A DNA stretch of 64,000 nucleotides from Pseudomonas wuhanensis (lineage in GTDB: Bacteria; Pseudomonadota; Gammaproteobacteria; Pseudomonadales; Pseudomonadaceae). The notes beneath the pieces were generated by a model, which saw nothing but the letters and a program-made list of their open reading frames with translations, was not told where the DNA came from and made no database searches. The stretch covers positions 3,968,001 through 4,032,000 of the forward strand of contig NZ_CP117430.1 in the NCBI RefSeq assembly GCF_030687395.1. The letters are read 5' to 3'. Positions 18,211-27,506 of the stretch are shown piece by piece. The translations under genes and the position numbers were made by a program. Each line of letters opens with the position of its first letter. The first letter of the stretch is position 1.

Positions 18211-18598
18211 GGTGCTTGCAGTACCTCCGTGGCAGTCATTAGCCAATGAAAGCCAATGATTGTCATACATTTTCTGACACTAGCACCGAGCCATGAAAGC
18301 GCAAGAAATGCCGGTTTTTTGCCAAAAGCGTCAAAAAAATACTGCCTCAAATCTGACACGCTAAATTGCCTGTAACCCTTGTAATACAAGCCTTTCGACC
18401 GTTTATCGCTTTCTTAAAAGCCCTCTAAACCGCGACAAATCCAGCCACGGCAAGCACTTGATAGCAAATAGCCCGTGAAATCGGGGTTTTCAGCCCGCGC
18501 TACCCGTCATTTTGCTGACACGCTTTCCCACCACTGGGCTATACCCCTTTTGACAGTCTCATTTCAGTTACATCCACCGTTTTACGAGGCACGCCAAT
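18211..18598 (+). promoter_or_regulatory. Intergenic region upstream of the EPS operon
   Basis: A 388-base gap between the divergent PEtN-transferase gene and ugd. It must contain the promoters of both. A TTGACA hexamer lies at 18550-18555 but no good -10 stands at the right distance, so I do not call a promoter there. The ugd ribosome binding site is probably GAGGC just before the ATG at 18599. No hairpin or repeat was recognised. Confidence 0.5.
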
Positions 18599-19951
18599 AT
18601 GGACGTGAGCGTATTTGGTACGGGTTACGTCGGTCTGATACAAGCTGCGGCATTGGCCGATGTCGGACATCGTGTGCTGTGCGTCGACATTGATCCCAAC
18701 AAGATCAAGCAACTGCAACAAGCCGTGCCCCCGATCAGCGAACCGGGACTGTCCAGCACACTGGAAGACAACATCAAGGCCGGTCGCCTGCTCTTCTCCA
18801 CCCAGGCCAGTGACGCGGTCGAACACGCCGAGCTGATTTTCATCGCGGTGGGTACACCCGCCGAAGAAGACGGTTCCGCCGACCTCAGCCATGTGCTGAA
18901 TGTCGCTCGGCAAATCGCCAGTTTCATGGAGTCCGATCGCACCCTGATCATCAAGTCCACCGTGCCGGTGGGCACCGCTGACCAGGTGGCGAATGCCGCC
19001 TGCGAGGAACTGCAACGCCGTGGCAAGGAGGCGTTGAACGTGCGGGTGGTGTCCAACCCGGAGTTTCTCAAGGAAGGCAGCGCCCTGGCCGATTGCATGC
19101 GCCCGGACCGGATCATCGTCGGCACCAATGACGAAGAAGCGCGCAACCAATTGAGCGAACTCTATGCACCGTTCTGCCGCAACCGCGAAAAGCTCATGTT
19201 CATGGACAACCGCAGCGCCGAGCTGACCAAGTACGCCGCTAACGCGATGCTCGCTACCCGCATCAGTTTCATGAACGAACTGGCCAATCTCACCGAGTTG
19301 CTGGGGGCCGACATCGAAGCGGTGCGCAAAGGCATCGGCTCGGACCCGCGCATCGGTTACCACTTCATCTACCCCGGCTGTGGCTTCGGCGGCTCGTGCT
19401 TTCCCAAAGACCTGCGTGCCCTGTTGTACACCGCCGAACACAACGGCATGCCATTGCGTCTGCTGCGCAGCGTCACCGAAGTGAACGACAGTCAGCGGCA
19501 CATTCTGTTCAGCAAACTGCAGGCGCTATTTCCCGATGGCCTGGTCGGCAAATCCATCGCGATTTGGGGCCTGGCCTTCAAACCCAATACCGACGACATG
19601 CGCGAAGCCCCCAGTCGCTATCTGATGGAGGCGCTGTGGGCCGAAGGTGCGAGCGTGCAGGCTTACGATCCGGAAGCCATGGCTGAGTGCCGGCGCATTT
19701 ACGGCTACCGCAATGACCTGCACCTGTGCGCCACTCGCGACGACACCCTGGAAGATGCCGACGCGCTGGTGATCTGCACCGAGTGGAAGAATTTCCGTGT
19801 GGTCGATTTCGACCTGCTGGCGAGCAAACTGCGCGCGCGGGTGATCGTCGACGGGCGCAATCTTTACAACCCGGAGCACGTGGCGGCGGCCGGTTTGCAC
19901 TACAGCGGCATCGGGCTTCGGCACATCGCTCCCGAGGCGCCACGGCCATGA
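18599..19951 (+). CDS. ugd: UDP-glucose 6-dehydrogenase
   Basis: A 450-residue enzyme oxidising UDP-glucose to UDP-glucuronate with two NAD+. The Rossmann motif GTGYVG lies at residues 7-12, the central dimer domain has the ELTKYAANAMLATRISFMNE helix, and catalytic Cys267 lies in GCGFGGSCFPKD. The C-terminal UDP-binding domain includes WGLAFKPNTDDMREAPS. The length equals the family norm. It is the first gene of the EPS operon, and its stop overlaps the next ATG (ATGA). It supplies the uronic acid precursor that the following epimerase converts. Confidence 0.96.
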   Translation: MDVSVFGTGYVGLIQAAALADVGHRVLCVDIDPNKIKQLQQAVPPISEPGLSSTLEDNIKAGRLLFSTQASDAVEHAELIFIAVGTPAEEDGSADLSHVLNVARQIASFMESDRTLIIKSTVPVGTADQVANAACEELQRRGKEALNVRVVSNPEFLKEGSALADCMRPDRIIVGTNDEEARNQLSELYAPFCRNREKLMFMDNRSAELTKYAANAMLATRISFMNELANLTELLGADIEAVRKGIGSDPRIGYHFIYPGCGFGGSCFPKDLRALLYTAEHNGMPLRLLRSVTEVNDSQRHILFSKLQALFPDGLVGKSIAIWGLAFKPNTDDMREAPSRYLMEALWAEGASVQAYDPEAMAECRRIYGYRNDLHLCATRDDTLEDADALVICTEWKNFRVVDFDLLASKLRARVIVDGRNLYNPEHVAAAGLHYSGIGLRHIAPEAPRP

Positions 19952-21006
19952 AGATACTCGTCACCGGAGCAGCCGGTTTCATTGGAGCCCATTGCATGTT
20001 GCGGCTGTTGCGCGACGGGCATCAGGTGTGCGGCCTGGACAATTTCAACGACTTCTACGACCCGCAGCTCAAGCACGACCGCGTGGATTGGGTGTGCAAG
20101 CAAGTCGGCGATTTCCCGCTCGCCAAAGTCGACGTGGCCGACGCCACGGCGCTCGAAGCCCTGTTTGTTCGTGAGCAACCGGAGGTAGTGATTCACCTCG
20201 CGGCTCAGGCCGGGGTGCGTTACTCCCTGGAGAATCCCCGGGCCTACCTCGACAGCAATCTGAGCGGGTTCCTGAACATCCTCGAAAGCTGCCGCCACCA
20301 CCCGGTCAAGCACTTGATCTATGCCTCGTCCAGTTCGGTGTACGGCGCCAACCAGCACACGCCTTACTCGGTCAAGGACTGCGTCGACCATCCGTTGTCG
20401 CTGTACGCCGCGACCAAAAAAGCCAATGAGCTGATGGCCCACAGCTATAGCCATCTGTTCGGCATTCCCTGCACCGGTTTGCGTTTTTTCACGGTGTACG
20501 GGCCTTGGGGCCGGCCAGACATGTCGCCGATCCAGTTCGCCCGGGCGATTGCCGAAGGTCAGCCGCTGAAGCTGTTCAACTACGGCCAGCATCAACGTGA
20601 TTTCACCTACATCGACGACATCATCGAGAGCATCGCCCGTCTGATCGAACGCGCGCCCCAAGCGGCACCGGACTGGAATCGCGAACAACCGGACCCGGCC
20701 AGCAGCATGGCGCCGTGGCGCATTTACAACATTGGCGGACAACAACCGGTGGAGCTCAAGGACTACCTGGCGCTGCTGGAAAAACACCTCGGACAAAAAG
20801 CCCTCGTCGAGTTGCTGCCCCTGCAACCGGGCGACGTGCTCAACACCTGCGCCGATGCCAGTGATCTGGCCCAGGCCACCGGTTTCCAGCCACGGATCGA
20901 GCTGGATGAAGGACTCGGACGATTCATCGCCTGGTTCCGTGACTACTACCCACTGCGCAACGCCCACTCGCCACTCGCGTCCGGGCCTCAGCGGAGGACT
21001 CTATGA
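19948..21006 (+). CDS. NAD-dependent epimerase, probably UDP-glucuronate 4-epimerase
   Basis: A 352-residue extended SDR protein starting MKILVTGAAGFIGAHCM (GxxGxxG cofactor motif). The catalytic Tyr153-x3-Lys157 is in LYAATKKANE, with SSSSVYG supplying the Ser. FFTVYGPWGRPDM and the substrate-contact region agree with the GAE/WbpP branch acting on UDP-uronates (UDP-GlcA to UDP-GalA). Its position directly after ugd, overlapping ATGA, supports this substrate. A longer upstream frame extension overlapping ugd is not the real start. Confidence 0.9.
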   Translation: MKILVTGAAGFIGAHCMLRLLRDGHQVCGLDNFNDFYDPQLKHDRVDWVCKQVGDFPLAKVDVADATALEALFVREQPEVVIHLAAQAGVRYSLENPRAYLDSNLSGFLNILESCRHHPVKHLIYASSSSVYGANQHTPYSVKDCVDHPLSLYAATKKANELMAHSYSHLFGIPCTGLRFFTVYGPWGRPDMSPIQFARAIAEGQPLKLFNYGQHQRDFTYIDDIIESIARLIERAPQAAPDWNREQPDPASSMAPWRIYNIGGQQPVELKDYLALLEKHLGQKALVELLPLQPGDVLNTCADASDLAQATGFQPRIELDEGLGRFIAWFRDYYPLRNAHSPLASGPQRRTL

Positions 21007-21749
21007 CTGGACATGAAAAAGGCGTGTTGCTCAATCACATGCAGCGTGACAAACGCCTGGACCCCGAACACCGAATGCGCCTGGACACGGCGATCCACAT
21101 GCAGGGTCGCGGCTGGCTGACCGGTCGCGATGGCGGTCGGCCCTGGACCCTGTCGCGAACCAACCGGGTGGTTGCATGCCTTGGCGCGCTGGTGATTTTG
21201 CTGTTGATCTCCCCTGTGCTGCTGGGCCTGGCGCTGGTAATCAAGTTCAGCAGCCCGGGGCCGGTCATGTTCGTGCAGAAACGCACCGGCTACCGCGGCC
21301 GCCTGTTCGGTATGTACAAGTTCCGCACCATGGTGGCCAACGCCGAGGAGCTCAAGGAGTCCCTGCGCCACCTCAACAAGCACGGTGCCGACGCCATCGA
21401 TTTCAAGATCGACGACGACCCGCGGATTACCCCCATCGGTAGCTTCCTGCGGCGCAGCAGCCTCGATGAATTGCCCAACCTGATCAATGTAGTCAGCGGC
21501 GACATGCGCTTGGTAGGTCCGCGACCGACCTCGTTCAACGCCTATCGCTACAAGGACAACCACCTTGCACGTCTGAGCATCTACCCCGGCATGACTGGCC
21601 TGTGGCAGATATCAGGACGCAGCAATATCGACTTCGACCAGCGCGTTGAGTTGGACCTCAGCTATATCGCCGAGCAGAGCCTTTTGCTTGATCTGAAGAT
21701 CCTGTTGAAAACCCCCTTCAAAGTATTCAGCGGCCACGGAGCGAGTTAA
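21003..21749 (+). CDS. Minimal undecaprenyl-phosphate sugar transferase (initiating phosphoglycosyltransferase)
   Basis: A 248-residue monotopic phosphoglycosyltransferase. After a ~50-residue polar N-terminus, a single hydrophobic re-entrant helix (about 55-80, VVACLGALVILLLISPVLLG) leads into the catalytic core: SSPGPVMFVQKRTGYRGRLFGMYKFRTM, DDDPRITPIGSFLRRSSLDELPNLINV, MRLVGPRP and PGMTGLWQISGRS. It lacks the four-TM plus CoA-binding-like front of WcaJ proteins. It should attach the first sugar phosphate to undecaprenyl phosphate at the inner membrane. The start overlaps the epimerase stop by four bases. Confidence 0.92.
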   Translation: MTGHEKGVLLNHMQRDKRLDPEHRMRLDTAIHMQGRGWLTGRDGGRPWTLSRTNRVVACLGALVILLLISPVLLGLALVIKFSSPGPVMFVQKRTGYRGRLFGMYKFRTMVANAEELKESLRHLNKHGADAIDFKIDDDPRITPIGSFLRRSSLDELPNLINVVSGDMRLVGPRPTSFNAYRYKDNHLARLSIYPGMTGLWQISGRSNIDFDQRVELDLSYIAEQSLLLDLKILLKTPFKVFSGHGAS

Positions 21750-22394
21750 ATGGACGGTTCATCGAATAAAAGCCTGACCATCGCCAGCCCGAGCGAGTCC
21801 AATCTGACCTCGACCGTGCTCGACCTGGATCTGCGGATCCTCTTCCTGACCGCTGCCAATGCAGGCGCCGGCACCACCACCAGCGCCCTGGCGCTGGCCA
21901 GCCAACTGGCATCAATGAGCAGCGGCCAAGTGCTGTTGGTGGACGCCAGCCAGTCGGAGGGCAACCTCACGCAACAGCTGGGGCTGACCAAAGAACGCGG
22001 CTTTCGCGACCTGCTGTTCAACACCTCGCCGCCGCTGCTGCAGGACTGCCTGGTGAACGTCTCCAGCCTGCCCTTCCACATCATGCCGAACGGGCGGCAC
22101 ATCCGCGGCGCCGAGCGCCTGACGACTGAACAGCTGGCCCCGTTGCTCAACCAACTGGGCGATCGGTATCGCTTCGTGGTGATCGACGGGGACGCGGTGT
22201 ATTCGGCCGCCGACACCCTGGTCATCAGCACCTTGGTGGACGGCGTGATCATGGTGGTGCGCGCCGAAGACACGCGCTGGGAAGTGGCCCAGGCCGCGGT
22301 CCAGCGCCTGACCCAGGCCGGCGCAAAACTGGTGGGCAGCGTCTTCAACCGGCGCAAGTACTACATGCCCAAATGGCTTTACAAAAACCTGTAA
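21750..22394 (+). CDS. CpsD/CapB-like P-loop protein with altered Walker A
   Basis: A 214-residue MinD/BY-kinase-type protein beginning immediately after the sugar transferase stop. ILFLTAANAGAGTTTSALAL occupies the Walker A place but has Thr where the catalytic Lys stands (GxGKT/S). VLLVDASQSEGN is the Walker A' region and RFVVIDGDAV the Walker B region. A classic C-terminal tyrosine cluster is absent; only the tail KYYMPKWLYKNL is tyrosine-rich. With the Wzc-like protein two genes on it would form a split co-polymerase, controlling EPS chain length or assembly. Whether it has kinase activity is doubtful. Confidence 0.8.
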   Translation: MDGSSNKSLTIASPSESNLTSTVLDLDLRILFLTAANAGAGTTTSALALASQLASMSSGQVLLVDASQSEGNLTQQLGLTKERGFRDLLFNTSPPLLQDCLVNVSSLPFHIMPNGRHIRGAERLTTEQLAPLLNQLGDRYRFVVIDGDAVYSAADTLVISTLVDGVIMVVRAEDTRWEVAQAAVQRLTQAGAKLVGSVFNRRKYYMPKWLYKNL

Positions 22395-22418
22395 GCAACC
22401 GCAGAAAAGGATGACGCC

Positions 22419-23441
22419 ATGAACGCCAAAATGCTTGTCCTGCTGTTGCTGCCGCTTGCAGGCTGCTCCAGCACCAGTGAAACCCAGAACATGCCGGTGC
22501 AGATTCTCACGGCCGAGCCGGCCAACGCCCAGGCCACCGACATGCCCAGGGTCGAACAGACCCTGCGACCCAAAGACGTGCTGGATGTGATCTTCCACAT
22601 CAGCACCAGCGGTTCGCAGGCTTATCGGATTCAACCCGGTGACCAGGTCGCCCTGAACTTCACCGCGGCCAGCCAGCTCAACGGCACGCAACTGGTACTG
22701 CCCGATGGCACCATCGAACTGCCGGGGGCCAACACCGCGGTGAAAATCGGCGGGTTGACGTCGGTCCAAGCCCGGGAGGAAATCCAGCGCGTCTATAACC
22801 GCAAAGCCCTGTTCCAGCCCAATCGCAACCAGCTGACCGTGCTGGTCACCAGCCCGCTGAGCAACGAGCAGAACCTCAGGAGCACCCTGAACCACCCCGC
22901 TACCGGCATGAGCCGGGAGATCACCGTGGGCAACGACGGCTACGCCAGTTTCCCGGAAATCGGCTCCGTGCCGCTGCAAGGCATGACGGTCAACCAACTG
23001 GAAACTTTCCTCAACCAACGCTACGCGCAATTGCCCGGGAGGATGACGGTCGACGTGATGCTCAAATCCACCTCGGGCAATGAAATCTATGTGCTGGGTG
23101 AAGTCGCGCAACCGGGTTCCTACCCGATTCGCCGGCCCGTCTCGGTGCTTGAAGCGTTGACCCTGGCCCGTGGCACCAGCGTCAAGGCGCGACTCGATTC
23201 GGTGGTGATCATGCGCCGCAACGGCAACCAGGTGCAGGCCGTGCACTACGACGTGGAGAAAGCCTTGTCCGGTGACGCGTCGCAGATTGCTTACCTGCAA
23301 CCGGAAGACATGCTCTACGTGCCCAAGACCAAACTGGCCAGCGCCGGTGAACTCGCGCGGCAACTGGCGGACGTGGTGTTGTTCCAGGGGGTGGGCTTCA
23401 CCTTTGGCTACCGCGTCGACAACAAAGACAGCAACAACTAA
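22419..23441 (+). CDS. Wza-like polysaccharide export lipoprotein
   Basis: A 340-residue outer-membrane lipoprotein with signal MNAKMLVLLLLPLAGC and lipobox Cys16. The Poly_export domain is visible at YRIQPGDQVALNFTAASQLN (about 68-90) and the SLBB domains at ITVGNDGYASFPEIGSVPLQGM and EIYVLGEVAQPGSYPIRRPVSVLEALTLARG. Octamers of this family form the outer-membrane EPS channel. It has its own SD (AAAGGATG region) 24 bases after the P-loop gene and is followed by the Wzz/Wzc-like partner. Confidence 0.93.
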   Translation: MNAKMLVLLLLPLAGCSSTSETQNMPVQILTAEPANAQATDMPRVEQTLRPKDVLDVIFHISTSGSQAYRIQPGDQVALNFTAASQLNGTQLVLPDGTIELPGANTAVKIGGLTSVQAREEIQRVYNRKALFQPNRNQLTVLVTSPLSNEQNLRSTLNHPATGMSREITVGNDGYASFPEIGSVPLQGMTVNQLETFLNQRYAQLPGRMTVDVMLKSTSGNEIYVLGEVAQPGSYPIRRPVSVLEALTLARGTSVKARLDSVVIMRRNGNQVQAVHYDVEKALSGDASQIAYLQPEDMLYVPKTKLASAGELARQLADVVLFQGVGFTFGYRVDNKDSNN

Positions 23442-23458
23442 CTCTCAGGTGACCGACC

Positions 23459-25054
23459 ATGAACCCAAAGGAAAACTACCTGCATGAGTTCTTCAGGATC
23501 TTCTTCGCCAATAAGCAGTTGGTGAAGCGAGTCTTCCTGGTCTTTGCAGTGATTGCCCTGGTCCTGCCGATGATGCTCAAACAGAGCTTCGATATCACCG
23601 CGCAGGTGATCGTGCAATCCAAAAAACTCTCCCAGGGAGACGCCACCACGTCCCTGACCCAAGGCGATGCCTCGTTCATTCCGCCGTCACTGGCCGACAT
23701 GGAAACCGAGAGCAATATCCTGCGCTCGCCGGCCCTGATCCGTCAGACCATCAGCGACCTGCTGGCCAAAGGTGAGTACACGCCCCCTCTCGGGGCCTTT
23801 AGCACACTGGTGACCGAACCGATCCAGCGTTTGGTGACCAACCCCTTGCGTGAATACGTGATCAATCCGGTGCGTGATGCGTTCGGGCTTGACACCGATC
23901 CCGTGCGCGATACCGACCTGGATGTCTTCACCCAGCAGGCCTCCGAAAACCTGAAAATCGAAACCATGCCGGGTTCCAACGTCATCTCCGTTACCTACAG
24001 CTTTGGCGATCCGGCTCAAGGCACCCGGTTTGTCGCGGCGCTGCTGCAAAACTACCTGGTCAACCGTCAGGAACTGCAATCGATCGAGCTGCCTCAGAGT
24101 TTCTACGAAACCAAGAAGAAGCAATATCAGGTGCGTCTCGATGGCCTGGAAGGCACGAGGCTGACATTGCTTGAAGGGGTGGGGTCGTCCGATCCGAAGG
24201 AAGAAATCACCTTCCGTCTCAACGCCATCAACACCGAGGAACAGGCCCTGAACCTGTATCAGGATCGCCTGTTGCAAAGCCAGCGTTGGCTCGACTACCT
24301 GAAAACCGCCCTGACGGCCGCCACCAATACGTCCCGGCTCAGCGATTACACCTTCCCCTACACCTTCACCACCACGGTGGACAACATTGCCTTCGAAGAC
24401 CGCGAGATCAGACAGCTCGGTGAGCAACTGACCACTCAGGTCAGCCGCTACATGAACGACCTGGCGATCTTCCAGCCGGGCAGTGAACCGATGCTGTTGA
24501 CCCGCGAGCAGATTTCCCGCACCCGCCAGCAGTTCCTGAAAATCGTCAGCAACCGGATTCAGGAGCGCACCAACGACCTGGCGATTGTCACCTCGGTGAT
24601 CAAGCAGAAAACCGCGCGCATCGCCGACTTCAAGGACCGCATCCATCAGTTGCAAGTGGCTCAAAGCAAGTTGCAGCAGATGGACACCGAGATCAATGCC
24701 TTGCACGCGGCGTTCTCCACCTACGCCCAGCGCTTTGCTGAAAGCAGCTCCGCCGGTTTGCTGAACAACGATATGTCCAACGCTCGGGTACTCAGCCCGC
24801 CGTACGAACCGACCGATGCAGCATTCCCCAAACCGATACTGATCATTCCGTTCGGGATGCTGACCGGTCTGCTGCTGGCGATTGCTTTCGTCTACGTGCG
24901 TGAGTTCTTCGATCACCGCTTCAAACACCCAGCGCAAATCACCCATGAACTGGGCTTGCCAGTGTTGTTGGTGCTCAACGAGCAAGACGTCTTGCCGAAC
25001 AACCCGCACAAGAACTGGACCGTGCCTAGCTTCATGCATTGGGTGCGCCATTGA
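23459..25054 (+). CDS. Wzz/GumC-like chain-length determinant (co-polymerase)
   Basis: A 531-residue inner-membrane protein. TM1 is at about 24-42 (RVFLVFAVIALVLPMML), TM2 at about 458-480 (PILIIPFGMLTGLLLAIAFVYV), and the periplasmic part between them is rich in coiled coil (NDLAIVTSVIKQKTARIADFKDRIHQLQ). A proline motif (PPYEPTDAAFPKPI) precedes TM2, as in Wzz proteins. The cytoplasmic tail is short and carries no kinase domain, consistent with the separate P-loop gene upstream. It controls polymerisation and couples to Wza. The stop overlaps the next gene's TTG start. Confidence 0.9.
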   Translation: MNPKENYLHEFFRIFFANKQLVKRVFLVFAVIALVLPMMLKQSFDITAQVIVQSKKLSQGDATTSLTQGDASFIPPSLADMETESNILRSPALIRQTISDLLAKGEYTPPLGAFSTLVTEPIQRLVTNPLREYVINPVRDAFGLDTDPVRDTDLDVFTQQASENLKIETMPGSNVISVTYSFGDPAQGTRFVAALLQNYLVNRQELQSIELPQSFYETKKKQYQVRLDGLEGTRLTLLEGVGSSDPKEEITFRLNAINTEEQALNLYQDRLLQSQRWLDYLKTALTAATNTSRLSDYTFPYTFTTTVDNIAFEDREIRQLGEQLTTQVSRYMNDLAIFQPGSEPMLLTREQISRTRQQFLKIVSNRIQERTNDLAIVTSVIKQKTARIADFKDRIHQLQVAQSKLQQMDTEINALHAAFSTYAQRFAESSSAGLLNNDMSNARVLSPPYEPTDAAFPKPILIIPFGMLTGLLLAIAFVYVREFFDHRFKHPAQITHELGLPVLLVLNEQDVLPNNPHKNWTVPSFMHWVRH

Positions 25055-26142
25055 ACGGGCCGCTCAGCGCCAGCGCTCTGCCGATCATGCATTTGATCAG
25101 CAGCGGCGGCTTCTATGGGGCTGAGCGGATGCTGCTGGACCATTGCCTGGCGACGCCGGGCCAGCACCAGGTGCTGTTTCTCGATGCGCCGCCCGCGCTG
25201 ATCGCGCGGTTTCGCGGAGCCGGGGTCGACTGCCGCGGCTGTGCGGGATTGAGGGAATTGCTGCGTCATTTACGTCAGCGGCAGGCTGAACAGCCGCTGA
25301 TCAACACGCACAATTTCAAAGGTTTGTTGTTTGGCTGGGTAGGCGCCACGTTGCTGGATTTGCCGTTGGTGATTACTCAACACGGTTTCACACCGCGCAG
25401 TCGCAAGCAACGCTTCTACGGCTGGCTGAGCCTGCAACTGTGCCGCACGGCCTCGGTGCATCGGGTGGTTTGCGTGGCCGAAAGCATCGCCGTGCTGCAC
25501 CGCAAGGCCAGTGTCCGGACGGAGAAACTGCAAGTGATTCCCAATGGTCTGCCAACGGCTAGCGACCTGTTGCCCCACCCAGCCAAACACCTGCGTTGGC
25601 TGGCGGGCTATGTCGGTCGACTGAGCAATGAAAAAGGCCCGGACCTGTTTCTCGATGCCCTGATTCCGCTCTGTCAGCAACACCCGCAACTGGACGCCGT
25701 GATGCTCGGCGACGGTCCAGAACGGGAAACCCTGCTGGCGCGGATTGCCGCTGCCGGCTTGCACAAACGCATCACCTTGCCGGGTTATCAGACCGACATG
25801 AAGCGATGGTGGCAGCAACTCGATGCGCTGGTGATCAGCTCGCGCACCGAGGGCACGCCGATGATTTTGCTGGAGGCGATGCAAGCCGGGGTGCCAGTGG
25901 TGGCGTTCAGCGTCGGGGGAATTCCCGATGTACTGGAGGACCGGCACAACGGCCTGCTGGCGACACCCACCGACAGCGACGCCCTCGCCCGACAGATCGA
26001 CACGCTGCGGAATGAGCCGGTACTGGCTCGCAAACTGATCGACAACGCAAAACGTACGCAACTGGACCGTTACGACCTGAAGGCTTTGGCCGAACGCTGG
26101 TCGCAGCTTTATATCCGTACTGCACGGGAGGCACGCGCGTGA
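25051..26142 (+). CDS. Glycosyltransferase family 4-type (GT-B)
   Basis: A 363-residue GT-B enzyme. The TTG at 25051 overlaps the preceding stop (TTGA); an ATG at 25087 just before the first beta strand is an alternative. The N-domain starts MHLISSGGFYGAERML; the C-domain begins near WLAGYVGRLSNEKGPDLFLDAL. The nucleotide-sugar motif E-x7-E is in SSRTEGTPMILLEAMQAGVPVVAF. It is a cytoplasmic, retaining transferase that adds one sugar to the lipid-linked repeat unit; the donor cannot be told. Confidence 0.9.
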   Translation: MNGPLSASALPIMHLISSGGFYGAERMLLDHCLATPGQHQVLFLDAPPALIARFRGAGVDCRGCAGLRELLRHLRQRQAEQPLINTHNFKGLLFGWVGATLLDLPLVITQHGFTPRSRKQRFYGWLSLQLCRTASVHRVVCVAESIAVLHRKASVRTEKLQVIPNGLPTASDLLPHPAKHLRWLAGYVGRLSNEKGPDLFLDALIPLCQQHPQLDAVMLGDGPERETLLARIAAAGLHKRITLPGYQTDMKRWWQQLDALVISSRTEGTPMILLEAMQAGVPVVAFSVGGIPDVLEDRHNGLLATPTDSDALARQIDTLRNEPVLARKLIDNAKRTQLDRYDLKALAERWSQLYIRTAREARA

Positions 26143-27506
26143 TCTTTCCGCTCTCGATCGTCAGTCTGCTCGCCCTGGTCTGCCTTGGTTTGCTGGCCAG
26201 CCCTTATCCGTATCTGGCGCCGGGCGCCGTGCTGGGCATGGTAGCTGTCGGTGTGCTCTACCGAAAACCCGCCTGGGGTTTGTTGGGCATCGCGGCGCTG
26301 GTGCCGTTCGAAGGTTTCTTCAAGGGCAGTGCGCTGTCGGGCACCAAGTTCATCGGGGCGTCACTGGCACTGATCCTGATGTTGCAACTGGCCATTCACC
26401 AGATTCCGTCCGAACGCCTGCGCTGCAACATCTGGCGCTACCTGATCTGGTTCATGGTGTTGTACCTGTTGAGCATGATCAATACCGACAACCTGGACAT
26501 GTCCCAGAGTCATCTGCGGGATCTGAGTGTCGGCCTGGTTCTGTTTGTGATCACCTTGCTGATCGGCCGTGAATTGAACCTCGAGATGTTCGCCCGGCTG
26601 GTGACCCTCAGCGTCAGCGCGACCTGCGCGCTGGCCATGTTTTCCATCAAGTATCAGGACCAGGGCCGCGCCGCCGGGTTGCTGGAAGATCCGAACTCGT
26701 TTGCCCTGCTGATCGCCTTCGCCGTGCCATTGGCTCTGCTGCTGGTGATCCGCAGCCCGAACCTGTTGCACCGATTGTTCTGGGGCGGCTGCTGCATTTT
26801 GCTGCTGGGCGGCATGACCAAAACCGATTCCCGTTCCGGGCTGGTGGTGCTTTTTCTCAGCTTGATGATCGGCGCCTGGCACTACCGCGCGCAGTTGCCA
26901 CGCATCCGTCCGCGCCACTTGGGTTTTGCCATGCTTGGCCTGGCAATCGTGATTCCGCTGGCGATTTATTCAATGCCGGCCGGTTACATCGCGCGCATCC
27001 AGTCCTTGAGCATTTTGAAGGCCGGGGCCAAGAGCCAGGACGAATCCCTCGGCCGCCGCACGTCGTACATCCTGGTCGGCAGCCAGATCATCCAAGAGCA
27101 CCCGTTACTCGGTTCCGGCCCCGGCACCTTCCCGCTGCACTACGCCACCACCGGTTACTCCAAGGTGTTTTCCGCCAACCGCAAGCCTGGCGACCTGTAC
27201 CGCCGCGCTCACAACACTTACCTGGAGATCTTCAGCGAAGTGGGGATTCCCGCCGGGCTGTTGTTCGTCGGCATGCTGGGCCTTGGCATATATAACCTCG
27301 TCCGCGCTCGACATGCCTGGATGCTGCGACGCGACTGGGAACAGGCTGACATGATCACGCACCTGGGCATCAGCTATCTGTCGCTGATGCTGTTTTTGAT
27401 GTTCCTCAGCGCACCGAATCACAAGTACCTGTGGATCATCCTCGCCCTGACTTTCGTGTTGCGCCTCAAGGCTGAAGAACGTCCGCCGACGGAGGCCAGG
27501 GCATGA
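26139..27506 (+). CDS. O-antigen ligase/polymerase family protein (Wzy-like)
   Basis: A 455-residue multi-pass membrane protein with about 11-12 predicted helices and the large periplasmic loop of the Wzy_C/O-antigen ligase family. The loop includes GSQIIQEHPLLGSGPGTFPL, then RRAHNTYLEIFSEVGIPAGLLF, where the H-N-x-x-L/Y motif is typical. In this cluster, beside Wzx and Wzz-like proteins, it is most probably the EPS polymerase. The GTG start overlaps the GT gene stop by four bases. Confidence 0.88.
   Translation: MIFPLSIVSLLALVCLGLLASPYPYLAPGAVLGMVAVGVLYRKPAWGLLGIAALVPFEGFFKGSALSGTKFIGASLALILMLQLAIHQIPSERLRCNIWRYLIWFMVLYLLSMINTDNLDMSQSHLRDLSVGLVLFVITLLIGRELNLEMFARLVTLSVSATCALAMFSIKYQDQGRAAGLLEDPNSFALLIAFAVPLALLLVIRSPNLLHRLFWGGCCILLLGGMTKTDSRSGLVVLFLSLMIGAWHYRAQLPRIRPRHLGFAMLGLAIVIPLAIYSMPAGYIARIQSLSILKAGAKSQDESLGRRTSYILVGSQIIQEHPLLGSGPGTFPLHYATTGYSKVFSANRKPGDLYRRAHNTYLEIFSEVGIPAGLLFVGMLGLGIYNLVRARHAWMLRRDWEQADMITHLGISYLSLMLFLMFLSAPNHKYLWIILALTFVLRLKAEERPPTEARA

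Noticed and set aside
18550..18578. TTGACA hexamer before ugd as a sigma-70 promoter
   Set aside because: No acceptable -10 box at 16-18 bases; left as an uncalled promoter region.
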